The notes: generated by a model not told the origin, from the sequence alone. Shown: positions 8,006 to 17,024, counted from the first letter of the stretch. The stretch: DNA of 64,000 bases from an uncultured Chlamydiae bacterium (GCA_903824495.1 CAIJXB010000063.1:1-64000), one strand, 5' to 3'. Made by a program: numbers and translations.

Positions 8006-8917
8006 ATGGTCATGTCTGCTAAATCTAAAACACTACCTCATCACCTCTTAAGCCTTCTTTGGATGGCAATCGGCGCTTTTGTAGCGGCCCTTTCTCTAAG
8101 AATGTTTTTACAGCCTAATGATCTGATCGACGGTGGCATTACGGGTATTGCGATGATTTTAGCAAGGGTCTATGGCAATACTTATCTAGCCCCCTATTTA
8201 GTTATATTGAACCTTCCCTTTATCTATTTGGCCTTCCGCTTCATCCGTAGGATGTTTGTGATCCACATGTCAATTGCTGTGGTTTTATTTGCGGTTTCTT
8301 TATTCCTTTTAAAAGACATCACACCCTTTATTGGAGACACACTTGAAGTGATCTTCTTTGGTGGAGCCTTACTTGGAATCGGAGCTGGTCTTATCATCCG
8401 TCACGGCGGATGCTTAGACGGTACAGAGATCTTAGCGATCTTGATCAATAGAAAGAAAGGATTTACAGTTGGACAAGTGATCCTTGTCATCAACTTCTTC
8501 ATCTTCGGAGCATATGGTTGGGTATTTCAAGACTGGCACATCGCACTTAAATCTCTCATGATGTTCGTTGTTGCCTTTAAAATGATGGACATGGTGATGG
8601 CAGGACTTAATGAGCTCAAATCAGTGCTTATTATTTCTTCTAAACCAAAACATCTCTCTGATGCCATCATGACACAGATGGGACTTGGACTCACAATCCT
8701 TCACGGCAAAGGTGGTTTTTCTGGGAACTCTAAAGACATCTTGTTTGTGATTGTAGAGCGTTTGGATATTTCTGATCTTAAAGAACTTGTTCTGCAAGAA
8801 GATCCTAATGCATTCATGGCCATTGAAAACCTCCACGAAGTGGTCCACGGCCATCAAGCGTACATCCCCTATAAGAAAAAGGGAAGATCACAGATGGTTA
8901 AGGACTCTGCTTCTTAA
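8006..8917 (+). CDS. YitT/DUF2179 family integral membrane protein
   Basis: 303 aa. Five or six hydrophobic helices fill the first ~200 residues (start ~LLSLLWMAIGAFVAALSLRM). They include FLQPNDLIDGGITGIAMIL and RHGGCLDGTEILAILINRK, both typical of the YitT family. A cytoplasmic DUF2179 domain follows at ~215-285 (GLTILHGKGGFSGN..KDILFVIV). The transport or sensing role of this family is not established. ATG 8006 and ATG 8012 are both possible; no clear Shine-Dalgarno. The stop codon touches the 3' end of the decayed gene on the other strand. Confidence 0.85.
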   Translation: MVMSAKSKTLPHHLLSLLWMAIGAFVAALSLRMFLQPNDLIDGGITGIAMILARVYGNTYLAPYLVILNLPFIYLAFRFIRRMFVIHMSIAVVLFAVSLFLLKDITPFIGDTLEVIFFGGALLGIGAGLIIRHGGCLDGTEILAILINRKKGFTVGQVILVINFFIFGAYGWVFQDWHIALKSLMMFVVAFKMMDMVMAGLNELKSVLIISSKPKHLSDAIMTQMGLGLTILHGKGGFSGNSKDILFVIVERLDISDLKELVLQEDPNAFMAIENLHEVVHGHQAYIPYKKKGRSQMVKDSAS

Positions 8918-9390
8918 GAAGGTTGCCGTCTCTTAGCGTCATAGGCTTTTTCTACCTCTTTTGCCGCGTTCCAAGTTTCCTTTAGCTCGTCAGTTTCTAT
9001 ACCTGGGAATCTACGCTGAAGATAGGGCTGCCCAGTAGCTCTCGTTGTCCCAAATCCTGCTATAGAGTTTTCAATAAAGTCTTCATGGACGGTGTCTAGT
9101 AAATTGAAAGGCAGGATGAATGGTTCGATAAACAGAAAAAATCAATTTATTAATCCTTGCTTTTTCTGACTTATATGAGCTTCCTTGAAGCATATGCTGA
9201 ATTTGACCAATCTTGTGAGCATGGTGATCATGGCAAAATTCTATTCCTGTCGATAAAAGGGCATTATGCTTAAAATAAGCCCCTGTATACGAAAGATCAT
9301 CTGCAATTCCTTCACTGGATGCAATGTCAAGAGGGGGTAAATTTCTTTCTGGATAGATTGCTTGTAATTTACTGGAAATCTTAAGTTAAA
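8914..9390 (-). pseudogene. Decayed gene remnant with a frameshift, 5' end missing
   Basis: The stretch between YitT and the U-box gene holds no intact gene but reads as protein on the minus strand. One frame runs from ~9390 (SSKLQAIYPERNLPPLDIAS.., with FCHDHHAHKIGQIQHML) to a TGA near 9092. A second frame (FIEPFILPFNLLDTVHEDF.., ending KAYDAKRRQPS) continues from ~9130 to the stop at 8914. The frames join across a run of six T on the minus strand, around 9135, so one extra T explains the break. The upstream edge meets a stop without any start codon, so the 5' part is lost. Family not recognised. Confidence 0.6.
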
Positions 9391-9409
9391 GTAAATAACA
9401 GCCTTTTAT

Positions 9410-10411
9410 TTAAAGCTGCCGAGCAGTCTTAAGCCACCTCTCTCCATATTCATAATCTGCAGCTAAGATTACTGCCTGATCGAATATACTTAAGGCAGAA
9501 AATTCGTCCATGGATAGCTCTGCACCATTTAGTAAGCGAATGAAATGATCTGGCTTTCTTAAAATGGTCGTTTGGATGAATGGAGCTAACACAGAAAGAG
9601 CCTCTATGGAAATCGCGGCATCTCTTAAAAACAGTAAATTCTCAGGACTTTCTATACAGACTTCCCTAGCATTCCATAGATTTTCCTGACTTAGTTTAGC
9701 TAGTTCTTCTTCGGGAAAATCCATTTCATCTAAATAGTGATTGTTCAAAACTTTGAGAGCGACGTTTAATGCCGTATTTTTAGTAAAGGTCTCGCAGTTT
9801 TGTTTACATTCTTGACATTTGCTTTTGAAGCTTTCAAAAGTAGGATCATTCCAAACTGTTGCACAAATGGAATGCCCGCAAGGGGCCTGTATAATAGGAT
9901 CTTTCATCTGAGCTAGCGTTATAAGATCCTTATTCCTCTCCCAGACATCTTGAACCTTAGAGCTTTCTTTAGAAATAGATTCTTTTAGGATGTCGATCAT
10001 ATCCCTCAATGCATAATTAGGGATGATCCTATCTGCTGTCCATTTACAGACTCGGCATTTGTTTTGAAACCCTGCGAATGCAGTATTTGTCTTTTCTACT
10101 TCAGAAAGTCTCTTTTTCTGAAGCGAAAAAACCAAAGAAAGAGCTGCTACTGCCTTTTGTGAAAACCAAAACCAAAGATTATTATATGTATTTATAGAAA
10201 AATCGTGCCCACAAGGAAACAACACCCCGGCACCCTCTAGCCATTTTCCTGTTTTAGGGTCAAATAGGCCGCTTTCAATGGAGATATCTCGTATCTTTAC
10301 ATTGATAGGCTCTACAGCTTTTTCATCTTCGCTGGGGTATAAAAACTCTTCTAGAGCACTAAACCCATAAGACATATGATTTCTAAGACTTTCAAACACA
10401 CCTAATCCCAA
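9410..10411 (-). CDS. Tandem U-box-like domain protein, candidate ubiquitin-ligase effector
   Basis: 333 aa, cytosolic, no signal peptide. Two U-box-like modules are visible. Module 2 (~168-220) is typical: KDPIIQAPCGHSIC, CQECK, then NTALNVALKVL. Module 1 (~48-143) has the same order (LFPCGHDFS, CRVCKW, PNYALRDMIDIL) but carries an insert of ~35 residues. U-boxes recruit E2 enzymes and are eukaryotic; chlamydial genomes of amoeba symbionts carry many such proteins, so a host-directed E3 ligase is the natural inference. The C-terminal ~110 residues are helical and unrecognised. The start is uncertain: TTG 10411, GTG 10399 or ATG 10375 (MSYGFSALEEFL). Confidence 0.65.
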   Translation of the reverse strand: MGLGVFESLRNHMSYGFSALEEFLYPSEDEKAVEPINVKIRDISIESGLFDPKTGKWLEGAGVLFPCGHDFSINTYNNLWFWFSQKAVAALSLVFSLQKKRLSEVEKTNTAFAGFQNKCRVCKWTADRIIPNYALRDMIDILKESISKESSKVQDVWERNKDLITLAQMKDPIIQAPCGHSICATVWNDPTFESFKSKCQECKQNCETFTKNTALNVALKVLNNHYLDEMDFPEEELAKLSQENLWNAREVCIESPENLLFLRDAAISIEALSVLAPFIQTTILRKPDHFIRLLNGAELSMDEFSALSIFDQAVILAADYEYGERWLKTARQL

Positions 10412-10467
10412 ATAAAAACAAAGGGGTAGTTTAAATTAACTTAAGGATTAAGAAAAGATGTAAAAAT

Positions 10468-11658
10468 TTATCTATTCATTTGAAATCCAGGCTTATTCGG
10501 AGTTACTCGAAAATTAAAGCCTCCTGAACTTTGTTTACTAGAGCTGCCAGAGGATTCTGAAATCGAAGAAACACTGATCCATGCATTATTGCTACTATCT
10601 TGCCAGGTAGCCACACAATGATCGTTATAGGCGCTGATCGTTACCCCCGCATAAACAAATGAAACAACAGATCCATCTGTCGTGATAGCAGCCGGAACAC
10701 TCCAAGAAGTTCCATTATTTTTTGAAAAGCTTGCCTTTGCATTATTGGAGCTATCTGTCCAAGCGACCACAAATCCACTATCCGTCCCACCTATTGAAGG
10801 GGTAATGTCGTAAAACGATAACAGGTTCGTAGCTATTAAAGAAGGAGAGCTCCAAGTGATTCCATCAGTAGAAAAAATCGACCATAATTTATTATCTGCA
10901 TCTGCATAAGCTAAAAGAAAACCTTGGCTATTAGCAAAAGATCCTACGCAGTAGTTATGAATATGTGAGCTCACAGAAGCAGCTGGGGCCGGGGTTGTCC
11001 AGCTGGATCCATTATCCGATGAGGTTACGACATAAATAGCTTGGGTTGCCTGATCATTCCATGCAGCTAAAAACTTCTCACTATTTCCACATCCTGTAAC
11101 ACCGAATATTGTATAGCCTGATCCAATATTGATAGACGGGTTTTGCCAAGTCACTCCATCTAAAGACACATTTGCATATATGTCATTATTAGAAAGTCTC
11201 CAAGTAGCGATAAAACCAGTCGGAGAACTACCCACTAAGATCGGTACTTCACTCTGACCGGGGGCGTGGAGAAACACAGAAGAGTCCCATGTATTAGATA
11301 AAATGTCATACAAAGAAACCATTGGATTTCCACTAGAAAATCCAGCAATAAGTTCGATCCTAGCAGCTACAAATCCCGTCTGGTTGCCTGCTAGCCAGGG
11401 ATACGCACTAGCATTGCTACCTGCTTCAAGAGGAGATTCCCATGTAGAACCCAAAGTTGTTGAAAGCTGGGCTATCACATCATTTGATCCATCTTGCCAA
11501 TCAAGCATTAAACCATTTTCCGTAAAACTCACTACAGGAACAGAGCTATTTATAAGGCTACTATCTGGCACGATAGAAGGCGTCCCAAAGTCCAAAGGTC
11601 CGCTGCAAAATCCAGGTGTAGCGAGCATTGCTAGAGCAACAAAACATCGTTTAATCAT
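10468..11658 (-). CDS. Secreted Asp-box/BNR-repeat beta-propeller protein
   Basis: 396 aa. Signal peptide MIKRCFVALAMLATPGFCSG, then a regular ~49-residue repeat. Each unit has an Ala/Thr-Trp-x-Asp-Ser-Asn-Asn strand and an Asp-box-like end (SLDGVTW ~164, SSDNGSSW ~212, STDGITW ~263, SKNNGTSW ~312; weaker ones ~66 and ~116), consistent with a 6-7 bladed propeller. Asp-boxes occur in sialidases and many lectin-like propellers. The sialidase FRIP motif is not visible, so binding rather than catalysis is equally likely. The Ser/Gly-rich tail ends with FQMNR. It follows the porin gene by 15 nt, probably in one transcript. Confidence 0.65.
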   Translation of the reverse strand: MIKRCFVALAMLATPGFCSGPLDFGTPSIVPDSSLINSSVPVVSFTENGLMLDWQDGSNDVIAQLSTTLGSTWESPLEAGSNASAYPWLAGNQTGFVAARIELIAGFSSGNPMVSLYDILSNTWDSSVFLHAPGQSEVPILVGSSPTGFIATWRLSNNDIYANVSLDGVTWQNPSINIGSGYTIFGVTGCGNSEKFLAAWNDQATQAIYVVTSSDNGSSWTTPAPAASVSSHIHNYCVGSFANSQGFLLAYADADNKLWSIFSTDGITWSSPSLIATNLLSFYDITPSIGGTDSGFVVAWTDSSNNAKASFSKNNGTSWSVPAAITTDGSVVSFVYAGVTISAYNDHCVATWQDSSNNAWISVSSISESSGSSSKQSSGGFNFRVTPNKPGFQMNR

Positions 11659-11673
11659 ATTTAAAACCCTTTT

Positions 11674-12759
11674 TTAGAAATCAAAGCGAGCACCTAGTGT
11701 TAAACCTTGTAAAATAAGGTTTGTATCAGAAATCGAGCTGCTGTGTTGGTTTTGAAAGAACCAAACTTGCGCTTCCCATCCTGCATGCACACAAAGCTTA
11801 TAGGCATCCCAAAACATCCAATCAGATTGGGCTCCAATTTCTAGCTGTATAACAGGGCTAACGGTATTTGGATTATACGACTGATTTGCAATCAGTGTAT
11901 TTGTATAACCACTTGTGACATTCGTGTCATACGACTTAGAGTTCGCTCTAAACTGTCCCCAAAGAGCAGAAAAACCGGTATTTGCAAAAAGCCCAAGATG
12001 ATTACAACAGTTCCAATGGCCGTCCATTCCAATTCGAGGGCCTACTCCCCAAAACTTTTGAGAGAAAACAACCCTATTGCTTCCTAAAGATTCAGATGTA
12101 TCTGTTATTGAGCTGACAAAATACTCTGCATTTAGATGTTGCTTCTGCCAAGACCCTTGAAGTCCAAAGTGAGGATGCAGAGTTAAATGGCAGCCGAAGG
12201 GAATGGCCTTTCCAAGTTCTAGATTGATGTTATTGAAATGTAGAGTCCAGTTTGCAGTAGAACCTGATACAAAGCCTGTCGCACCCGATGACGCAAAAAA
12301 CGTTGTGGTGCTTAAGATCGAATTGTTCGGCGTATAACTAAAGATTGGAAGAACACCAGCGTTAAGATCATTCGAATAAACAGAGCTCTTGGCTTTACTA
12401 TAAAGCCATGTGTACTCACTAAATAGATCCCAATGGCCGTGTTCAAGGTTCATCCCTAGCGCAACCTTAAATCCCGGTTTTATTTTAGGGTCTGGAGAGT
12501 AAGAATGTCCTCCTGTCACACTAGCAGGTGTTAATCCTGTGTTTGGATCTACTGTTCCAGGAACTGTAATCGCAGCTCCGGTTACTGCATAGTTATTCCC
12601 TTCTTGCTTTGCAACCCAATAGATAAAATCCGCTTCTATGTAAGGGCTGTTGTCATAGCAAGGTAATCTGCTATCACAAACTGGAGCTGGCATCTTTTGA
12701 GGCTCTGCTGCATAAATGGAGCCCACAAAACCCAAGCCAAAAATAAACCGTTTAAACAT
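11674..12759 (-). CDS. Lpg1974-family pore-forming outer membrane protein (MOMP-like)
   Basis: 361 aa. Short signal peptide (MFKRFIFGLGFVGSIYA), then Cys-containing N-terminus (CDSRLPCYDNSPYIEADFIYW), the usual start of the Lpg1974/Legionella 43-kDa porin family found in environmental chlamydiae. Many alternating beta strands follow, and the protein ends LTLGARFDF with a C-terminal Phe for outer-membrane assembly. The few Cys residues may form disulfide cross-links, the basis of the chlamydial envelope. Good Shine-Dalgarno (AGGAG). Likely a general porin; solute specificity unknown. Confidence 0.8.
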   Translation of the reverse strand: MFKRFIFGLGFVGSIYAAEPQKMPAPVCDSRLPCYDNSPYIEADFIYWVAKQEGNNYAVTGAAITVPGTVDPNTGLTPASVTGGHSYSPDPKIKPGFKVALGMNLEHGHWDLFSEYTWLYSKAKSSVYSNDLNAGVLPIFSYTPNNSILSTTTFFASSGATGFVSGSTANWTLHFNNINLELGKAIPFGCHLTLHPHFGLQGSWQKQHLNAEYFVSSITDTSESLGSNRVVFSQKFWGVGPRIGMDGHWNCCNHLGLFANTGFSALWGQFRANSKSYDTNVTSGYTNTLIANQSYNPNTVSPVIQLEIGAQSDWMFWDAYKLCVHAGWEAQVWFFQNQHSSSISDTNLILQGLTLGARFDF

Positions 12760-12857
12760 ACCTTAAATCTCCTGCTGCAATGTCTATGCAATAAAGCACA
12801 AGACACCTTGTTAATGATGTTATAAGGAGACTGTCAAAAAAAATCTTTTATGTGTAG

Positions 12858-12890
12858 AAAAAAAATGAAGCGGTCCGAAAGACCGCTTCA
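12858..12890 (-). terminator. Rho-independent terminator of the accC operon
   Basis: Perfect 10-bp stem (TGAAGCGGTC / GACCGCTTCA, 12866-12890) with a 5-nt loop, followed on the minus strand by eight T. It lies 11 nt past the accC stop. Confidence 0.9.
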
Positions 12891-12901
12891 TGTTGACTTA
12901 T

Positions 12902-14269
12902 CTATTTTTTATGCTCTTGGAAGGTACAACCTTCTGCAACCAATTGATCGATATAGGTGATGCAGTAGTTGTTCTCTAAAAATTTGGTGTCTTCGAGCAT
13001 GTAATTATGGAAAGGAATGGTGGAATGAACGCCGCCAATATGGAACTCTCTAAGAGCTCTTTTAGCAATAGCAATCGCTTCTTCTCTATCTTTTCCTTTT
13101 ACAATGAGCTTTGCAATCATGGAGTCGTAGTTAGGAGGGATACGATATCCCGCATAACAAGCACTATCAACTCTTACATGAGGTCCACCTGATGGGATGT
13201 AGTATTCAAGAAGACCTGGTGATGGTGCAAAGTTAGCGTGAGGATTTTCTGCGTTCACACGGAACTGCATCACATGCCCTTTGAACTCAACATCCTTTTG
13301 CTTGAAGCTAAGCTTTTCTCCCATTGCAATCCGGATCTGCTCTTTCACAAGATCGATTCCTGTAAGCTCTTCCGTAATGGTATGCTCTACTTGAATCCTT
13401 GTATTCACTTCCATGAAGTAGAAGTTTTTGTCTTCATCAAGCAAGAACTCTACAGTTCCTACAGAGTGATACCCTGCAGCTTTTACAACAGCTACAGCGC
13501 ACTCGCCGATCTTTTTCCTCATTGCTGGGGTCAAAATAGGACTTGGAGCCTCTTCAATGAGCTTTTGTCTTCTTCTTTGGATCGTGCAGTCTCTCTCTCC
13601 TAGATACGCGTAATTACCATGCTTATCTCCGATCACTTGGATCTCAATATGGCGTGGATTCACGATCATCTTTTCAAGATAGACATCAGGATTGTTAAAG
13701 CTCACTTCTGCTTCGGCTCTAGCCGCTGCAAACTGTCTGACAAACTCATCAGCATCTTGTGCGATGCGGATTCCTTTACCACCGCCTCCGGCGCAGGCTT
13801 TAATGAAGATGGGAAAACCAAGACGCTTTGCTTCTTGCAAGGCTTCCTTTACATCTTCAATGATTCCATTAGATCCTGTGATCACGGGGCATTTGACACT
13901 TTTTGCTGTTGCCTTTGCCTTAGACTTGTCTCCTAAAAGAGAAATTGAATTAGGAGAAGGTCCAATAAAAGTCACTCCACAGCTTTCACAAATGGATGCA
14001 AAGTTTGCATTTTCACTTAAAAAGCCATATCCTGGATGGACAGCATCAGCTCCTGTGATTTCACAGGCAGATAAGATATTGGCAATTTTGAGATACGACT
14101 TTTGAGAAGGCGCTTCCCCCACACAAATTGCTTCATCTGCATGTAAAACGTGCAAAGCTTCTGCATCTGCTTGAGAATAGATAGCAACCGTTTGCAATCC
14201 TAAGTCGTGACAAGCACGAATGATACGAACGGCGATTTCGCCTCGATTGGCGATTAGTACTTTTTTCAT
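12902..14269 (-). CDS. accC: Biotin carboxylase subunit of acetyl-CoA carboxylase
   Basis: 455 aa from ATG 14269, which follows AGGA; TTG 14275 is in frame but less likely. KKVLIANRGEIAVRIIRAC opens the biotin carboxylase N-domain. The ATP-grasp domain shows the Gly-rich loop KACAGGGGKGIRIA, and FMEVNTRIQVEHTITEE carries the catalytic/Mg residues. The enzyme carboxylates biotin on AccB with ATP and bicarbonate, the first step of malonyl-CoA supply for fatty acid synthesis. Directly follows accB, 9 nt apart. Same order as in Chlamydia (efp-accB-accC). Full length and intact. Confidence 0.97.
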   Translation of the reverse strand: MKKVLIANRGEIAVRIIRACHDLGLQTVAIYSQADAEALHVLHADEAICVGEAPSQKSYLKIANILSACEITGADAVHPGYGFLSENANFASICESCGVTFIGPSPNSISLLGDKSKAKATAKSVKCPVITGSNGIIEDVKEALQEAKRLGFPIFIKACAGGGGKGIRIAQDADEFVRQFAAARAEAEVSFNNPDVYLEKMIVNPRHIEIQVIGDKHGNYAYLGERDCTIQRRRQKLIEEAPSPILTPAMRKKIGECAVAVVKAAGYHSVGTVEFLLDEDKNFYFMEVNTRIQVEHTITEELTGIDLVKEQIRIAMGEKLSFKQKDVEFKGHVMQFRVNAENPHANFAPSPGLLEYYIPSGGPHVRVDSACYAGYRIPPNYDSMIAKLIVKGKDREEAIAIAKRALREFHIGGVHSTIPFHNYMLEDTKFLENNYCITYIDQLVAEGCTFQEHKK

Positions 14270-14278
14270 TACCAAATC

Positions 14279-14767
14279 CTATACAATGCGAAAGAGTTTT
14301 GTTCCAAATTCCACAGGATGTCCATTTTCTAGACAGATCTCTGCGATAGTGCCGCTCATTCCGGCTTTGACTTCATTCATTACCTTCATTGCTTCAATGA
14401 TACAAACAAGTGTATTTTCAGAAACCTTATCTCCTACTTTTACAAAAACTGGATCATCAGGAGAAGGTGTTGCATAAAAGGTTCCAACCATCGGAGATGT
14501 GATGTGTTTACCTTCTTGTTTGTCTGTAGCTTTTGCTTTAGACTCTTCTAGCATCGGAGGGTGATGGGGATGCTGAGAAGGGATCTCGTGCACTCTAGGC
14601 ATCGGATGAGGAATGAACATGGAAGGATGAGTCTGGTGAGAGTGAACTTGATGCTCATCTTGCATTTCCAAGTGGAGTTCAACCCCTGTTTTTTCTTTCA
14701 AAGTCAGCTTTTTAACGCCTGCTTTTTCCATAGCAGCCATTAAGTCTTTAATTTGCTTTAAATCCAC
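14279..14767 (-). CDS. accB: Biotin carboxyl carrier protein of acetyl-CoA carboxylase
   Basis: 162 aa from GTG 14767, 7 nt after AGGAG; it gives [15 protein letters not shown], matching chlamydial AccB starts. The frame extends to TTG 14782, which would sit upstream of the Shine-Dalgarno. Domains: N-terminal helical region, His/Pro-rich linker (~40-85), then the biotinyl domain with [11 protein letters not shown] and the biotin site EAMKVMNE (Lys128). It carries carboxybiotin between AccC and the AccAD transferase. Upstream lies efp, with 21 nt between. Confidence 0.96.
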   Translation of the reverse strand: MDLKQIKDLMAAMEKAGVKKLTLKEKTGVELHLEMQDEHQVHSHQTHPSMFIPHPMPRVHEIPSQHPHHPPMLEESKAKATDKQEGKHITSPMVGTFYATPSPDDPVFVKVGDKVSENTLVCIIEAMKVMNEVKAGMSGTIAEICLENGHPVEFGTKLFRIV

Positions 14768-14788
14768 AATCTTGCTCCTCAATTTTTT

Positions 14789-15352
14789 TTAAACTCTCTG
14801 GATGTACTCACCTGTTTGAGTATCCACTTTTACAATATCGCCAGACTCTACAAACATAGGCACTTCAACTTTGGCCCCTGTTTCAAGAATCGCTAGTTTG
14901 TTCGCATTAGACACATGGGAATTGCTTTCAATAGAATCTGTTTTCACTACCATCAATTCTAAGAACTGAGGGAGCTCAATAGAGAAAATCGTCTCTCCAT
15001 AAAAAACAGCTTTCACTTCTGTGCCTTCTTTTAGATAATTTACTTTATCGCTAATGACATCTGAAAGAACTAAGACTTGCTCCAAGTTGCCTACATCTAA
15101 AAATAGATAGTCTTTCCCCTCTGGATAAAGAAACTCGAGCTTTCTTTCTGAAAGAGAAACTTCTTGTACCGCTTGACTTAGCTTAAAGTTTTTCTCGATC
15201 ACTTCTTCAGACATCAAGTTCTTAAGCTTCGTTTTAATAAAAGGAACGCCCTTGGCCACCGTTACTTTCACGCTGGATTCTACTCTATAAATCTTGCCAT
15301 CGATTGATAGCGTCATGCCCGGGGAAATTTGATTGCTCGTTGCTGCTGCCAT
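14789..15352 (-). CDS. efp: Translation elongation factor P (second chlamydial type)
   Basis: 187 aa, normal EF-P length. N-terminal KOW-like domain (ISPGMTLSIDGKIYRV), then two OB folds ending GEYIQRV. EF-P relieves ribosome stalling at polyproline. The tip Lys at position 34 is kept, but the usual PGKG context reads VAKG here. This and the sequence ELPQFLELMVVKTD resemble the divergent second EF-P paralogue of Chlamydia rather than the canonical copy. Position before accB is conserved with Chlamydia. Start ATG 15352 is well supported. Confidence 0.9.
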   Translation of the reverse strand: MAAATSNQISPGMTLSIDGKIYRVESSVKVTVAKGVPFIKTKLKNLMSEEVIEKNFKLSQAVQEVSLSERKLEFLYPEGKDYLFLDVGNLEQVLVLSDVISDKVNYLKEGTEVKAVFYGETIFSIELPQFLELMVVKTDSIESNSHVSNANKLAILETGAKVEVPMFVESGDIVKVDTQTGEYIQRV

Positions 15353-15377
15353 ATTTTCCTTGTTAAAACTTAAGTGT

Positions 15378-16064
15378 TTAATTAAAGCTCTGGTTTTTAC
15401 TTAGATCGGCAAGAACCTTGCTGATCTGAGATAGCCCTGTGATTGTAAAGTCTACCTCGCGCTCACCACCTATGCTATGAAGCCCTCTGCCCTTTTTCAT
15501 ATGAATCGTTTTGCATCCAAGCTGCTTGGCGGGAAGCAGATCTATAGGGATGCGATCTCCGCATACAATCACATCGCTAGGAACAAGATTTAGCTCCTGA
15601 ATCAATGCTTCATAGGACTTCTTTTTGTTCCTTTCCTCTAAAACGAGAATTTTACAGAAAAGAGAAGAATCAATACCAGCTTTTTTCAGTTTCCACATTT
15701 GAAGCTCCATCTTTCCGACAGAAACAATCGCCATTTTGTGATCATAGCTTAAAATAGAGAGCACCTCTACAGCATCCTCTACTGGAAACACCGGGGTCTC
15801 TTCAGAAAAACTGCTATACACTTCATGTAAGGCCCCTGGCAAAAACTTAGGATCAAAGTCATTGATCTCTATAAATTCCTCAAGAGCGCTTTTAGCGCTC
15901 TCTGACTTTTTATCAAGTCTGAGCAGCAGCTCCAAAGCTCTGTCAAAATTATTAAGCTCAAGACCTTCTTCGACCATGCAATGAAGGGCCTTTTCGAGCT
16001 TTACAGGAGTGATACATGCGGACGTATCGATGAGAGTGTCGTCCAGGTCAAAGATGATGAACAA
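15378..16064 (-). CDS. HAD-superfamily hydrolase
   Basis: 228 aa, cytosolic. Motif I is FDLDDTLID at residues 5-13, motif II is in MAIVSVGK, and motif III/IV is VIVCGDRIPIDLLPAKQLG, so the phosphatase core is complete. A helical cap lies between residues ~15 and 100. It probably dephosphorylates a small phosphometabolite; substrate unknown. The start is TTG 16064, which overlaps the yvcK end by 17 nt; no ATG fits as well. Sits in the rpe-yvcK-HAD-efp-accB-accC operon. Confidence 0.8.
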   Translation of the reverse strand: MFIIFDLDDTLIDTSACITPVKLEKALHCMVEEGLELNNFDRALELLLRLDKKSESAKSALEEFIEINDFDPKFLPGALHEVYSSFSEETPVFPVEDAVEVLSILSYDHKMAIVSVGKMELQMWKLKKAGIDSSLFCKILVLEERNKKKSYEALIQELNLVPSDVIVCGDRIPIDLLPAKQLGCKTIHMKKGRGLHSIGGEREVDFTITGLSQISKVLADLSKNQSFN

Positions 16065-17013
16065 TTTTCATTAACTCTTGTGCTAGTTTTTTGGAATCAT
16101 GGCGGATCAAACTTCTTTTGATCAAATCTACCTTATAACTTTCTTTTAGCTCTCCTAAAAGAGGCACTTCAATAACCCTGTCGTCCTCTTTTAGATCGTT
16201 TTCAATCAATTTACCTTCTTCCGCGTATCGTTCGATCAGTTGCTTAGAAGGTTTTTGATTGTTTACGATGATGTAATCAAAGATGTCCGAACCGATGTAC
16301 TTCTCCATCTCTTGTAAATACGATTTTACAGTGAAGTCGGTTGTTTGCCCTTTTCTATTCATCAAGTTCACAATGAACACTTTTTTTGCTGAACTTTTTC
16401 TAAGAGCATCGCTTATCCCTTCGACAAGAAGGTTAGGGATCAGAGATGTATAAAGACCACCAGGGCCTATGATCACTAGATCCGCATTCATGATCTCATC
16501 AATGGCTCTTTCATTCGCTTTACCATACGGCTCTAGAAAAAGGCTCGTATACCCTTGATCAATCTCTTGTGACAGATAGATCTCTTTTTCCCCTTCAAGA
16601 ACACTGCGATCTTTTAAGATCATTTTAAGTCGCACTTGGTGGGTCGTAACAGGAATCACTTTCCCTCGAATGACAAGGATCTTTCCAACTTCCTCAATGG
16701 CCTTTTCAAAGCTACCGGTTACCTTTTCAAGGGCAGATAGAAACAGATTGCCGAAGCTGTGTCCTTCAAGGCCCCCTTGCTCGAAGCGATAATTCATGAG
16801 CGAGCGCATCATAGAAGAAGAATTGGAAAGAGCGATTAAGCACTGTCTGACATCGCCTGGAGGCAAAACGCCAAGTTCATCGCGCAAGATCCCAGTACTG
16901 CCACCATCATCAGCCATTGAAACAATCGCGCTGATTTCCACTCCATAGTTTTTAAGACCTCGAAGGACTGTGAAATTCCCGGTTCCTCCGCCAATGACGA
17001 CAACTTTTTTCAC
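16048..17013 (-). CDS. yvcK: YvcK/CofD-family UDP-GlcNAc-binding protein (gluconeogenesis factor)
   Basis: 321 aa, the usual YvcK length. It begins KKVVVIGGGTGNFTVLRGLK and contains SMADDGGSTGILR, both family signatures, and NADLVIIGPGGLYTSLIPNL later. In firmicutes and actinobacteria YvcK binds UDP-N-acetylglucosamine and tunes carbon flow into cell-wall precursors; the same role here is inference. Start GTG 17013, preceded by GGGGAG. It lies 11 nt after rpe. Confidence 0.9.
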   Translation of the reverse strand: MKKVVVIGGGTGNFTVLRGLKNYGVEISAIVSMADDGGSTGILRDELGVLPPGDVRQCLIALSNSSSMMRSLMNYRFEQGGLEGHSFGNLFLSALEKVTGSFEKAIEEVGKILVIRGKVIPVTTHQVRLKMILKDRSVLEGEKEIYLSQEIDQGYTSLFLEPYGKANERAIDEIMNADLVIIGPGGLYTSLIPNLLVEGISDALRKSSAKKVFIVNLMNRKGQTTDFTVKSYLQEMEKYIGSDIFDYIIVNNQKPSKQLIERYAEEGKLIENDLKEDDRVIEVPLLGELKESYKVDLIKRSLIRHDSKKLAQELMKIVHHL

Positions 17014-17024
17014 TCGATTCTCCC

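Noticed and set aside
13238..14105. Open frames on the plus strand inside accC
   Set aside because: Antisense to a full-length conserved enzyme; their products show no domain or ribosome site.
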